This document shows positions 48,760 to 56,651 of a stretch of DNA of 64,000 bases, piece after piece. The stretch is from the NCBI GenBank assembly GCA_902806435.1, contig CADCWO010000046.1, forward strand, positions 838 to 64,837. The letters run 5' to 3'. How positions within the stretch are numbered: position 1 is the stretch's first letter; the number at the start of each line of letters is the position of its first letter. The notes under the pieces are model-generated. The model was not told where the DNA came from. It saw only the letters and a list, made by a program, of their open reading frames with translations, and searched no databases. The position numbers were made by a program, and so were the translations under genes. The stretch comes from an uncultured Synechococcales cyanobacterium (GTDB taxonomy: Bacteria; Cyanobacteriota; Cyanobacteriia; Thermosynechococcales; Thermosynechococcaceae).

Positions 48760-49944
48760 ATGATGCAGTACCGACGATTCGGACGCACAGAGTTGCAAAT
48801 GCCGGTATTTTCCTGCGGTGGTATGCGCTACCAGTACAAGTGGCAGGATGTACCAGAAGCAGAAATTCCTGCTGATAACCAGCAGAATCTTGAAGCAACG
48901 ATTCTGCGGGCTTTAGAAGTAGGAATCACTCACATTGAAACCGCGCGTGGCTATGGCACCTCCGAGGCTCAACTGGGGAAAATCTTGCCTGGCCTGCCGC
49001 GAGAGCAGTTGATTGTGCAAACAAAGGTAAGTCCTACCGCTGATGCCCAAGCCTTTTATCAAACCTTTGAAAAGTCCCTGGCACTGCTTAGGCTAGACTA
49101 TGTTGATCTACTAGGGCTGCACGGCATTAACACGCCAGAGTTGCTGGAGCATAGCATCCGGCCTGGGGGCTGTTTAGATGTAGCCCGCAAATTGCAAGCC
49201 CAGGGACGGGTAAAATTTATTGGCTTTTCGACCCACGGGCCAACTGATTTAATTATCCAGACGATCAAAACAAATCAATTTGACTACGTTAACCTGCACT
49301 GGTACTACATCAATCAATTCAACTGGCCAGCAATTGAGGCTGCAACCCAACAGGACATGGGCGTATTCATCATCAGCCCTTCTGACAAAGGAGGGATGCT
49401 CTACAAACCCTCCCAGAAGTTAGTGGAGCTGTGTGCTCCCCTCAGTCCTCTGGTCTTTAATGATCTTTTTTGCCTCAGCTATCCGCAGGTACACACCCTA
49501 AGCCTGGGTGCATCATGCCCGCAGAACTTTGAGGAACATCTAAAAGTCTTGCCATTGCTAGAGCGATCGCAGGATCTATTGCCGCCTATCATTGCCCGGC
49601 TAGAAGCAGCAGCGATCGCGGCTCTAGGTGAAGACTGGTGGCATACCTGGCACGTCGGTCTGCCAACCCCCGAAGCGACACCGGGTGGACTGAATATGCT
49701 CGTGCTTTTGTGGCTAAGGAACTTGGCGATCGCCTACGACCTTAAAGACTACGCCACAATGCGCTACAACCTCCTGGGCAATGGTAGCCATTGGTTTCCA
49801 GGGGCGAAGGCAGAGCACATCAGTGAATTGAACCTACACCAGTGCTTAGCTCATAGCCTCCATGCTGAAAAGATTCCAGGACTACTGGCAGAAACCCACC
49901 AGCTTTTAAGTGGTCAAGCTATCCAGCGGTTATCCCAACAGTAA
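48760..49944 (+). CDS. Aldo/keto reductase
   Basis: The 394-residue enzyme has the AKR barrel. FGRTELQMPVFSCGGMRYQY is the start; the catalytic segments are THIETARGYGTSE (Tyr), VQTKVSP (Lys) and DLLGLHGIN (His). The usual Asp of the tetrad is replaced by Glu in IETARGYG. A C-terminal helical part (about 290-390) is cyanobacteria-type. It probably reduces carbonyl compounds with NADPH; no iron-sulfur motif is present. The ATG at 48760 is one codon upstream of another ATG. Confidence 0.88.
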   Translation: MMQYRRFGRTELQMPVFSCGGMRYQYKWQDVPEAEIPADNQQNLEATILRALEVGITHIETARGYGTSEAQLGKILPGLPREQLIVQTKVSPTADAQAFYQTFEKSLALLRLDYVDLLGLHGINTPELLEHSIRPGGCLDVARKLQAQGRVKFIGFSTHGPTDLIIQTIKTNQFDYVNLHWYYINQFNWPAIEAATQQDMGVFIISPSDKGGMLYKPSQKLVELCAPLSPLVFNDLFCLSYPQVHTLSLGASCPQNFEEHLKVLPLLERSQDLLPPIIARLEAAAIAALGEDWWHTWHVGLPTPEATPGGLNMLVLLWLRNLAIAYDLKDYATMRYNLLGNGSHWFPGAKAEHISELNLHQCLAHSLHAEKIPGLLAETHQLLSGQAIQRLSQQ

Positions 49945-49953
49945 TCTAGCTTT

Positions 49954-50430
49954 CTAGATATTAGAAGTCTCAGTCAAGAGGCTACCCTGTCCACTAATTA
50001 ATACCCAAATCTGATCAGGCCCCAGGCTAGGATATTCATCCTGAAGTGTTTCTTCATAAGCCATCTGAGCTGCTACGCATCCTCGGATAGCCTCTGAAGA
50101 CTCATCAACCTCACCCGCTACTGCTGCTTCTATGTGTGCCGCTTGGCTGAAAAACTCACTGGCTTCTGCGTAACTGCGGTTTGCGGCTGCTAAAATTCCC
50201 TGTTGCATCGCCTTGAGGTAAGCAGCACCCAAATCTGTCCGGATCGCTAGGGAATGCGGAATGCACTCACCATTGTCAATTATTCCAGAACGCTCAAAGA
50301 CGATGCTTTTACAGTTGTAGCTAGCCAAAGCTTCTGGCCGGTCGTGATGGGCTTTGGATGCTTGGGGAAAAGGGACAAGTACCAGTGTAAAGGCAGTGGC
50401 GGTGGAGGCCAAAACTTTGCTCAGTTGCAT
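49954..50430 (-). CDS. Secreted protein, unknown function
   Basis: From the ATG at 50430 the product has a signal peptide (LSKVLASTATAFTLVLVPFP, cut near ASKAHHDRPEA). A helical domain of about 130 residues with several cysteines follows. EASEFFSQAAHIEAAVAGEV resembles a lone TPR helix pair. A 13-codon longer frame exists but lacks the ideal start. It ends nine bases from the convergent aldo/keto reductase gene. Confidence 0.65.
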   Translation of the reverse strand: MQLSKVLASTATAFTLVLVPFPQASKAHHDRPEALASYNCKSIVFERSGIIDNGECIPHSLAIRTDLGAAYLKAMQQGILAAANRSYAEASEFFSQAAHIEAAVAGEVDESSEAIRGCVAAQMAYEETLQDEYPSLGPDQIWVLISGQGSLLTETSNI

Positions 50431-50562
50431 CACTTTATCTTCAGTAGTGTGACTTAAAGTGCCCCACACAAGTGGATAGTTCTAAGCACAACTACTGAAG
50501 TTTGGCCCGCTCACCCTCCGGTTGATATGAGTGATTGTAGGGAGAGCTCAAATATCCTTGGT

Positions 50563-51321
50563 TTAGCTAGCTGCGAGAGGGCTTTGACCAGGTATGCCTA
50601 CGGGTCGGGGAAATGCCTGGGGCGTAACGGCAATCTTCCGCAAATACAGGCAGTGCCGTACACTTTGACTGAGGGGAGTCGTAAATCCTTCCACTGATTC
50701 AATCCTACCTCCTAGCTGGGCTACAGCCAGTTGCAGTGCGTTGGTATCATTATCTGTCCACTGACCGCGATACAGGATAGCTAAGCCACCCACCTGTAAA
50801 AGGGGTAGGGCGTATTCAGCACAAACGGCTGCAGGTCCAACGGCTCTAACTAGAGCAATATCGTAGTGTTCCCGCTGCTGAGGTTGCTGACCAATCTGCT
50901 CAGCGCGATCGCAAATGGGTATCGCATTTTTGATCTCCAAGGTTTCCAGGAGTGTTTTGAGAAACGTAATCTTCTTGCGGGTTGAATCGAGGAGGGTAAC
51001 CGTCCAACCAGTCGCAATTGCAACTAAAATTCCTGGAAATCCTCCTCCTGTGCCAATGTCAATCACCTGCTGTGGGGAATCGGATGGTAATAGGGGTGCT
51101 ACCCCGCGCAGGGAATCCCACAGGTGTTTTTCCCAAAACTCCTCAGGAGTAGTGATACGGGTTAAATTAAGCTGGCGGTTGCCCTCCAGGATCAAGTCGT
51201 ACAAGTTTTGGAATTGAAGTTGCTGCTGGGTATTTGGCTGCCAGTTCAGCGTGGACTGCCATAGCTCACTCATCTGCGGCAATCTTGCCGTTCCACTCTC
51301 ATCCATAGCACTCAAATTCAC
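50563..51321 (-). CDS. rsmG: 16S rRNA (guanine(527)-N7)-methyltransferase
   Basis: RsmG methylates G527 of 16S rRNA. It has NLTRITTPEEFWEKHLWDSL, the SAM motif VIDIGTGGGFPGILVAIATG and VTLLDSTRKKITFLKTLLET. Alternative ATG codons at 51306 and 51273 would shorten the N-terminus; the first is kept provisionally. The C-terminus carries an extra Pro/Arg-rich tail. Confidence 0.92.
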   Translation of the reverse strand: MNLSAMDESGTARLPQMSELWQSTLNWQPNTQQQLQFQNLYDLILEGNRQLNLTRITTPEEFWEKHLWDSLRGVAPLLPSDSPQQVIDIGTGGGFPGILVAIATGWTVTLLDSTRKKITFLKTLLETLEIKNAIPICDRAEQIGQQPQQREHYDIALVRAVGPAAVCAEYALPLLQVGGLAILYRGQWTDNDTNALQLAVAQLGGRIESVEGFTTPLSQSVRHCLYLRKIAVTPQAFPRPVGIPGQSPLAAS

Positions 51322-51383
51322 AGCAGCTTGCAGTTATATACCCTGTACGAAAAGTAGATCGCTCAGCCTAGGATTACCAAAAA

Positions 51384-52079
51384 TCATCGAATTGATCCTG
51401 CCGAAAAGCTACTATCAGGAGGCTGTTCTGCCTTAGCTCGGAGCAAGTTTGGATCAATGGATTGTAGTTTGCCATGGTCCAAGGTCCAACAGCGATCGGC
51501 GATCGCTAGCAATTCCCCAGCGTCATGAGTGACAACCAGTAAACTCCAGTCCGCTTTCAGCTTAGCGAGTAAATTGACCAGTTGCCGCCGCATGGACCAG
51601 TCCAGCCCAGCCGTCGGTTCGTCCAGTAAAAGGAGGTAAGGCTGACGAATTAACTGCACGGCCAAAGCTAAGCGTCGTTGCTGTCCACCACTCAGAGATT
51701 CAGGTGACGTATGCAAAGGTAGATGGGCTAACCCGACTTCCTGCAAAGCTCGGTTAATCTGTTCTGCCTTCAACTCTGGATGTCCTAGTCGTAATTCTTC
51801 AAGAACGCTGCCCCCGCAAAAATGCCGCTCCGGAAATTGAAAAACCAACCCACTTAATTGCTGCAAATGGACATCGGTTAATTCCTGTTCTCGCCAGAAG
51901 ATCTGCCCTGCCGTTGGTTCTACTAGACCGGCTAACATCTCTAACAAAGTACTTTTACCAGAACCACTAGGGCCAATCACCAATCCGATCTGCTGGGGTG
52001 CCAGCTCCAAGTTAATTTGCTTCAGAATAGCTGTTGGTGTTGCCGCGGGGTGATAAACCAAATTTTTCAAATAGAGCAT
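51384..52079 (-). CDS. ABC transporter ATP-binding protein
   Basis: This is a single nucleotide-binding domain: Walker A GLVIGPSGSGKSTLLEMLAG, Q-loop FQFPERHFCG, signature LSGGQQRRLALA, Walker B LLLLDEPTAGLDWS and H-loop VVTHDAGELL. The FPERHFCG segment resembles the Q-loop of energy-coupling-factor ATPases (CbiO/EcfA), so vitamin or metal uptake is possible, but no permease is adjacent. I used the ATG at 52079; the open frame extends 15 codons more. Confidence 0.85.
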   Translation of the reverse strand: MLYLKNLVYHPAATPTAILKQINLELAPQQIGLVIGPSGSGKSTLLEMLAGLVEPTAGQIFWREQELTDVHLQQLSGLVFQFPERHFCGGSVLEELRLGHPELKAEQINRALQEVGLAHLPLHTSPESLSGGQQRRLALAVQLIRQPYLLLLDEPTAGLDWSMRRQLVNLLAKLKADWSLLVVTHDAGELLAIADRCWTLDHGKLQSIDPNLLRAKAEQPPDSSFSAGSIR

Positions 52080-52286
52080 TAGGTGTGATGCCAGAATAAA
52101 GCCAATAGAATGCGGTAGATACAACGTTGATAGTTGCGTTAGGAGTTAAATTCGGCCAGGGCAATGCCTTAATTTTGCCAAACTTAGAACAGAGATTGAG
52201 GAATTTATTTTGCCACTTCAGGGTCGAGATGACTTCCCAACCTTAATCAGCGAACATGTTTAGTGACATGCTTTAACTTTTAAGCA

Positions 52287-52745
52287 ATGAAAATACAGTT
52301 TCGTGAGTTTGATCCTTTTGATTTATGGATTTGGTTAGAGTTCGCTACAGTGCCCTCAGAACGCGAAAAGCAGTACGTAGAGGAAGTCTTTGACTCCTGG
52401 TTTTTCTTAGGCAAACTTGGCGGTTTTAATGCCGAAAACCTGCAAGTACAAGACGTTGGGTTAGAAATCAGTTATACGTTCTATGACGAAGAGGTGGGCG
52501 ACCAGTCCCTTGTAGCATTAATGCACAACATGGGCGATGTCGAGTATGAGGGTATTTGGGCTCGTTGTTGGTTTGATTTGGGTACCAGTGATGCGATCGC
52601 TTTGGATGTTTTGATCAATGCCCTCAAACAATTTGCTCAAGACTATGTACCGATTGAACAATTGATCATTGGCGGTCAAAATGAAGACTGGCCAGTCACG
52701 GATAGTCGCAACCGCGCCAATCTCTACAACGGCCAGCTAAACTAA
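52287..52745 (+). CDS. DUF3531 family protein
   Basis: The 152-residue acidic protein matches DUF3531, conserved in cyanobacteria and chloroplasts. It has FREFDPFDLWIWLEFATVPS, YVEEVFDSWFFLGKLGGFNA and MHNMGDVEYEGIWARCWFDL. Function is unknown; the chloroplast homologues suggest a housekeeping plastid-lineage role. It is followed 41 bases later by the NUDIX gene. Confidence 0.85.
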   Translation: MKIQFREFDPFDLWIWLEFATVPSEREKQYVEEVFDSWFFLGKLGGFNAENLQVQDVGLEISYTFYDEEVGDQSLVALMHNMGDVEYEGIWARCWFDLGTSDAIALDVLINALKQFAQDYVPIEQLIIGGQNEDWPVTDSRNRANLYNGQLN

Positions 52746-52786
52746 GCCAGTTAATGCCCAGCTGACCCCCTAGACCCACTAACCCT

Positions 52787-53215
52787 ATGCATCAACCTGG
52801 TCAAATCCGAGTCTTGGCTTTAGGTATTATTCGTGATGGCAATCGCGTTTTTATGTCTCAGGGCTATGACCCTGTTAAGCAGCAAACTTTTTACCGAGCG
52901 ATGGGTGGTGGCGTTGATTTTAGTGAACCGAGTCAGCAGGCACTACTGCGAGAGTTTCAAGAAGAAATTCAAGCAGACTTAAAAAATGTTCGCTATCTCG
53001 GCTGTCTAGAAAATTTATTCACTTATAATGGTCAGCCCGGACATGAATTACTCCAAATTTATGAGTGTGACTTCGTTGATCCGAAGTTTTACCAGCTTGA
53101 ACAGTTAACGTTTGCGGAAGGCGATCGCCAGAAAACAGCTCTGTGGGTAGAGCTTGAGCGATTCAGATCCAATGAATTAATTCTTGTTCCAGATCACTTC
53201 ATCACTTACCTTTAA
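52787..53215 (+). CDS. NUDIX hydrolase
   Basis: The Nudix box is GGVDFSEPSQQALLREFQEE followed by IQA. It fits Gx5Ex7REUxEExGU except that the penultimate Gly is Gln. The 142-residue enzyme should cleave a nucleoside diphosphate linked to some group; the substrate is not predictable. It lies in the same direction as the FAAL gene but about 120 bases and one hairpin away. Confidence 0.85.
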   Translation: MHQPGQIRVLALGIIRDGNRVFMSQGYDPVKQQTFYRAMGGGVDFSEPSQQALLREFQEEIQADLKNVRYLGCLENLFTYNGQPGHELLQIYECDFVDPKFYQLEQLTFAEGDRQKTALWVELERFRSNELILVPDHFITYL

Positions 53216-53220
53216 TTGGT

Positions 53221-53241
53221 TTGGGTAGTAATAATACCCAA
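53221..53241 (+). terminator. Weak hairpin after the NUDIX gene
   Basis: TTGGGTA (53221-53227) pairs with TACCCAA (53235-53241). The seven-base-pair stem is followed by TCTTTAG but no clean T run. It lies between the NUDIX stop and the FAAL start, and probably marks the upstream border of the lipid cassette. Confidence 0.4.
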
Positions 53242-53337
53242 TCTTTAGTATTTCTTTTCCCTAAACCTGAATTTTTTCTTACCCCCTTTCGTTCCTAGAA
53301 ACAAGCATTGATTGCGTGGGTATGAGTTAGGGGGGAT

Positions 53338-55074
53338 ATGATTACTAGTTGTATTGAAACATTGATCGATGCACTCGATCACTCAGCAGAGTGCCATCCA
53401 AATAGTAAGGTGTACTTTTCCGGGTTACGCACTGGATCACAGACAATACCGCTGGCAGATATTGCCACAATTTCAAAGCGTTATGCCTGCGGTTTACAAC
53501 GTTTAGGCTTACAAAAAGGAGATCTAATTGGTCTGCACCTGTCGACGCGACCGGAATTTATTTACAGCTTGATAGGCATGATTCGAGCTGGTGGGGTGCC
53601 CGTACCACTGCCAACTTACTCAGGCGGCCAAAGCTCTGTTGGGCTGGGGGAGCGTTTGGCTCATATTGTGCACCATAGTGGCGTTCGATACATCATATCG
53701 GAACAGCGGCTTGGCAATTGGGCTGAAGAGGACCCAAAGCCAGAGCGCTGTACTCCTCAGTGGCTGAGTCCTGAGGAGATCGAGGTAGAAGGCGATGGTG
53801 CATCTTTACGCGAATGGGGCAGTAGTGATCTATGCCTGGTGCAGTATACTTCCGGCAGTACTGCCTCTCCCAAAGGGGTTGCCCTGACGCACCAGAATGT
53901 TTGGGCGGGGTTGAAGACGATTATTCAAGAAATCAAGCTGACGCCAGCAGATGTCTGGTGCAGTTGGCTACCGCTTTATCATGACATGGGCTTAATTGGG
54001 ATGCTCTGTAACCTTGCTTGCGGAGCTTCTTTGCATTTATCCAGGCCGCGCTCATTCGTTGGTAATCCTGCGGTATGGCTGAAGGAGTTTAGCCGCTGTG
54101 GCGGCACCCTTTATGCTGGACCCAGCTTCTCTTTCGCGCATATGCTGAGGCATATTAGCGATCAGCAACTGGCAGAGCTTGATCTTTCCGGCTGGCGGCT
54201 TGCTTTTAATGGCAGTGAATCGATTGATCCACTAGTCCTCGAGCAGTTCATCCAACGCTTTTCCCAAGCTGGTTTTCGCGCTTCTGCAATGTTCCCAGTT
54301 TATGGGATGGCGGAAGCAACGCTAGCCATCAGTTTCCCCCCCTTAGAAAGTACACCCGTGATCCAGTGGGTTGATGCTCAGGTTCTGGCGGAAGTTGGTA
54401 GGGCAGTCGAAGTAGCGCGCTCCAATCCTCAAGCAAGGGGCGTAGTCTCAGTGGGCCGAGCTGTCAGTGAGCACACGGTACGCATTACCAATGCTGTGGG
54501 AGCCGAGCTGCCGGAAACTTGGATTGGTGAAGTGCAAGTTCAAGGCCCGGCAGTTATGACGGGCTACTATGCTGACCTGAAGCAGAGTGCAGCGGTTTTA
54601 CGCAATGGCTGGCTGAGCACCGGAGACTTGGGATATATCTCGCAGGGGTTGCTGTTTATCACAGGTAGAGCCAAGGAACTGATCATTGTCAATGGCAGAA
54701 AGTTTTATCCTCAAGATGTCGAACCTCTGGTTGGCAGGATGGATGGTGTTTACCGGAGCCGTTGTGTCGCCTTTACCTTTAGTGATACGAATGGTCCGGC
54801 ACCCCAAATGATAGTGGCTGTAGAAACCAGCCTAGACAGCAAAAGCCAGAGAATAGCTTTGGTCAGTAAGCTGCGATCGCTAGTCTCAAACCATCTGGGG
54901 TTATTTACCATTTGCGTCTGCTTACTGAAGCCGGGAGCAATCCCACTTACCAGCAGTGGCAAGCAGCAAAGATTGCTTCTACGCCAGCAACTGCAGCAGG
55001 GCAAGCTGCTAGACAAGCTATGGCCGGAAACTGAAGCTTCTACAACGACTCAACTCGCTTCACAAGCATCGTAG
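53338..55074 (+). CDS. Fatty acyl-AMP ligase (FAAL)
   Basis: The 578-residue enzyme is of the adenylating superfamily and should activate a free fatty acid as acyl-AMP and pass it to an acyl carrier protein. The P-loop is LVQYTSGSTASPKGVALTHQ (residue about 171), followed by CSWLPLYHDMGLIGMLCN (about 208), PVYGMAEATLAISFPPL and WLSTGDLGYISQGLLFITGR with the C-terminal Lys region NGRKFYPQD. The length and the FAAL-type stretch between AEATLAISF and the GY(Y) motif favour FAAL over a CoA ligase. The ACP gene on the same strand, 406 bases downstream, is the likely partner. It begins at ATG 53338 after AGGGGGGAT. Confidence 0.92.
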   Translation: MITSCIETLIDALDHSAECHPNSKVYFSGLRTGSQTIPLADIATISKRYACGLQRLGLQKGDLIGLHLSTRPEFIYSLIGMIRAGGVPVPLPTYSGGQSSVGLGERLAHIVHHSGVRYIISEQRLGNWAEEDPKPERCTPQWLSPEEIEVEGDGASLREWGSSDLCLVQYTSGSTASPKGVALTHQNVWAGLKTIIQEIKLTPADVWCSWLPLYHDMGLIGMLCNLACGASLHLSRPRSFVGNPAVWLKEFSRCGGTLYAGPSFSFAHMLRHISDQQLAELDLSGWRLAFNGSESIDPLVLEQFIQRFSQAGFRASAMFPVYGMAEATLAISFPPLESTPVIQWVDAQVLAEVGRAVEVARSNPQARGVVSVGRAVSEHTVRITNAVGAELPETWIGEVQVQGPAVMTGYYADLKQSAAVLRNGWLSTGDLGYISQGLLFITGRAKELIIVNGRKFYPQDVEPLVGRMDGVYRSRCVAFTFSDTNGPAPQMIVAVETSLDSKSQRIALVSKLRSLVSNHLGLFTICVCLLKPGAIPLTSSGKQQRLLLRQQLQQGKLLDKLWPETEASTTTQLASQAS

Positions 55075-55480
55075 CCAAGTTAGGGGTAGGCCATGCGCCA
55101 TTTCTCCTAGCTTCTGCGGACCGGTTGCTCTTATAAAGAAAAGGCGCTTCTGGCTTCTGGGAATCATTGCTCAGGGTGAACTGAGTAACGGCTAGGCGGT
55201 GTTTGCCTAAAGGACACTGATAGTTAGCTTCAGCAATCGCTAAAAACGTGTGTTACTGCCCTTAAGGGCTGACGTTGGAGTAGACCAAACGTTCGGCTCT
55301 GGCTTGGGCTACGTACTACGCTTGCCGCTCAGAGGTAAGCGGCTAGGGTGACGCTTGTCAAAAATTTTGAGCTAAGGAGGTGAGGTTAATTCCAGGGTGA
55401 CAACCGACGATAAGATTTCAGCCAAAACTTGATTCAGGACGACTTAAGACTGATTCGTATTTTTTAGGGGGGACCGATAG
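55075..55480 (+). promoter_or_regulatory. Long leader between FAAL and the ACP gene
   Basis: 406 bases without a plausible gene separate FAAL from the ACP. They contain a small hairpin, GCCGCT-CAGAGGTA-AGCGGC near 55323-55342, and AAGGAGGTGAGG near 55376 that is not followed by a start codon in a good position. The next purine tract, GGGGGGACC, immediately precedes the ACP ATG. The region probably carries a second promoter or a processing site; I did not identify it. Confidence 0.35.
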
Positions 55481-55759
55481 ATGACCAGTATTAGCACTAT
55501 CAAAACAAAGATCCGAGAAACGATCTGCCAGGAGCTACAGATTGAACCGCAGATGATTAGCGATCAAGCTAGCCTGCGTGACATGCCAGGCATTGAGTCA
55601 CTGAAATTCCTGCGGATTATCCTCTGCGTTGAGGAGCACTACAACATCGAACTGGAGGAGCAAGTCGTTTTCAGCGCCAACACTGTAGAAGCGCTGGCGA
55701 TCGCTGTTGCAAACCAGCTTGGCAACCTACAACCCACGGGAGGCCAGCGTTATGTCTGA
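55481..55759 (+). CDS. Stand-alone acyl carrier protein
   Basis: The 92-residue protein has the carrier fold. The attachment serine is Ser40 in RDMPGIESLKFLRIILCVEE, where GIESL replaces the more usual GxDSL. Helix I starts STIKTKIRETICQELQ. It is too divergent to be the housekeeping acyl carrier protein of fatty acid synthesis. Its position directly before a methyltransferase and after FAAL indicates that it carries the FAAL product. Its last eight bases overlap the following gene (ATG at 55752), so translation is coupled. Confidence 0.88.
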   Translation: MTSISTIKTKIRETICQELQIEPQMISDQASLRDMPGIESLKFLRIILCVEEHYNIELEEQVVFSANTVEALAIAVANQLGNLQPTGGQRYV

Positions 55760-56618
55760 AGCAGTGACAACGATCAAATATGCGCCGGGTGAACAGGGTG
55801 GCACCTTACAGCATTACGACTTGGAGCCAGAGGTCTTTGAGCAATTCCTTGATCCCTACATGAAATACACCTGTGGGCTTTACCTGTCTGGAAAAGAGTC
55901 GCTGGCCGAGGCTCAGCGCCAGAAGATGGCATTCATTGCTCAGAAACTTGGCATCTGTGGGGGTGAACGGGTGCTGGATGTGGGCTGCGGTTGGGGTAGC
56001 TTGCTGCTGTTTCTCGCCCAGCAGTTTTCCTGCCAAGGTTGGGGAGTTACGCCCGCACCCAATCAAGCGAAATACATTCTGAAGAAAGCTTCAGACTGGC
56101 ACCTCGCCACACAAATTCGAGTTGAACAAGCATACATCCAAAACTTGCGGCTTCCCGCTGCCAGCTTTGATGCCGTCACCTTTGTTGGCTGCATCAGTCA
56201 TATGTCTGACAAGCTAGGAATACTGCAAGCATGCTATCGAGCCCTAAAGCCAAAGGGGACGATTTACATCTCCGAAAGTTGCTTTAGGAATCCCCAGAAA
56301 TATAAAGAGTTTTCAGAAAGCCCTGGGATGCGCTTTGTCCGCGATGAAGTTTTCGGGTGGGGCAGCTTAGAGCCGCTTTCGGTGATTGTGTCTGCTGTGG
56401 AAGATGCAGGTTTCTCCCTGACTGGGCTCACAGATTTAACGAGCCATTACCAGCGCACAATTTTAGATTGGATGCACAATATCAAGCGTAACCAGGCGTC
56501 GCTTGAAGCCATTCATCCAGGAATTGCTGATAAGCTGCTGCGATATCTTGAGCTTTCTAATATTGCCTGGGGTTTCACAACAAAGCATTACGCCATCGTT
56601 GCCACGAAGAAGCGCTAA
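55752..56618 (+). CDS. Cyclopropane-synthase-like SAM methyltransferase
   Basis: The 288-residue enzyme resembles cyclopropane fatty acid/mycolic acid methyltransferases: HYDLEPEVFEQFLDPYMKYT then Cys41, SAM motif RVLDVGCGWGSL (residues 73-84), then GVTPAPNQAKYIL. By eye alignment to E. coli Cfa, the bicarbonate-site Cys139 and Tyr317 correspond to Cys41 and Tyr233 (SHYQRTILDW). The catalytic Glu239 and His266 align with Ser148 (VGCISHMS) and Ser174 (TIYISES). It is therefore likely a methyltransferase acting on an ACP-bound chain, but whether it cyclopropanates is uncertain. Preceded by GGGAGG; overlaps the ACP gene. Confidence 0.82.
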   Translation: MSEAVTTIKYAPGEQGGTLQHYDLEPEVFEQFLDPYMKYTCGLYLSGKESLAEAQRQKMAFIAQKLGICGGERVLDVGCGWGSLLLFLAQQFSCQGWGVTPAPNQAKYILKKASDWHLATQIRVEQAYIQNLRLPAASFDAVTFVGCISHMSDKLGILQACYRALKPKGTIYISESCFRNPQKYKEFSESPGMRFVRDEVFGWGSLEPLSVIVSAVEDAGFSLTGLTDLTSHYQRTILDWMHNIKRNQASLEAIHPGIADKLLRYLELSNIAWGFTTKHYAIVATKKR

Positions 56619-56651
56619 CCAAACAATTCAGTTTTTTAAGGGGGGAAGGTT

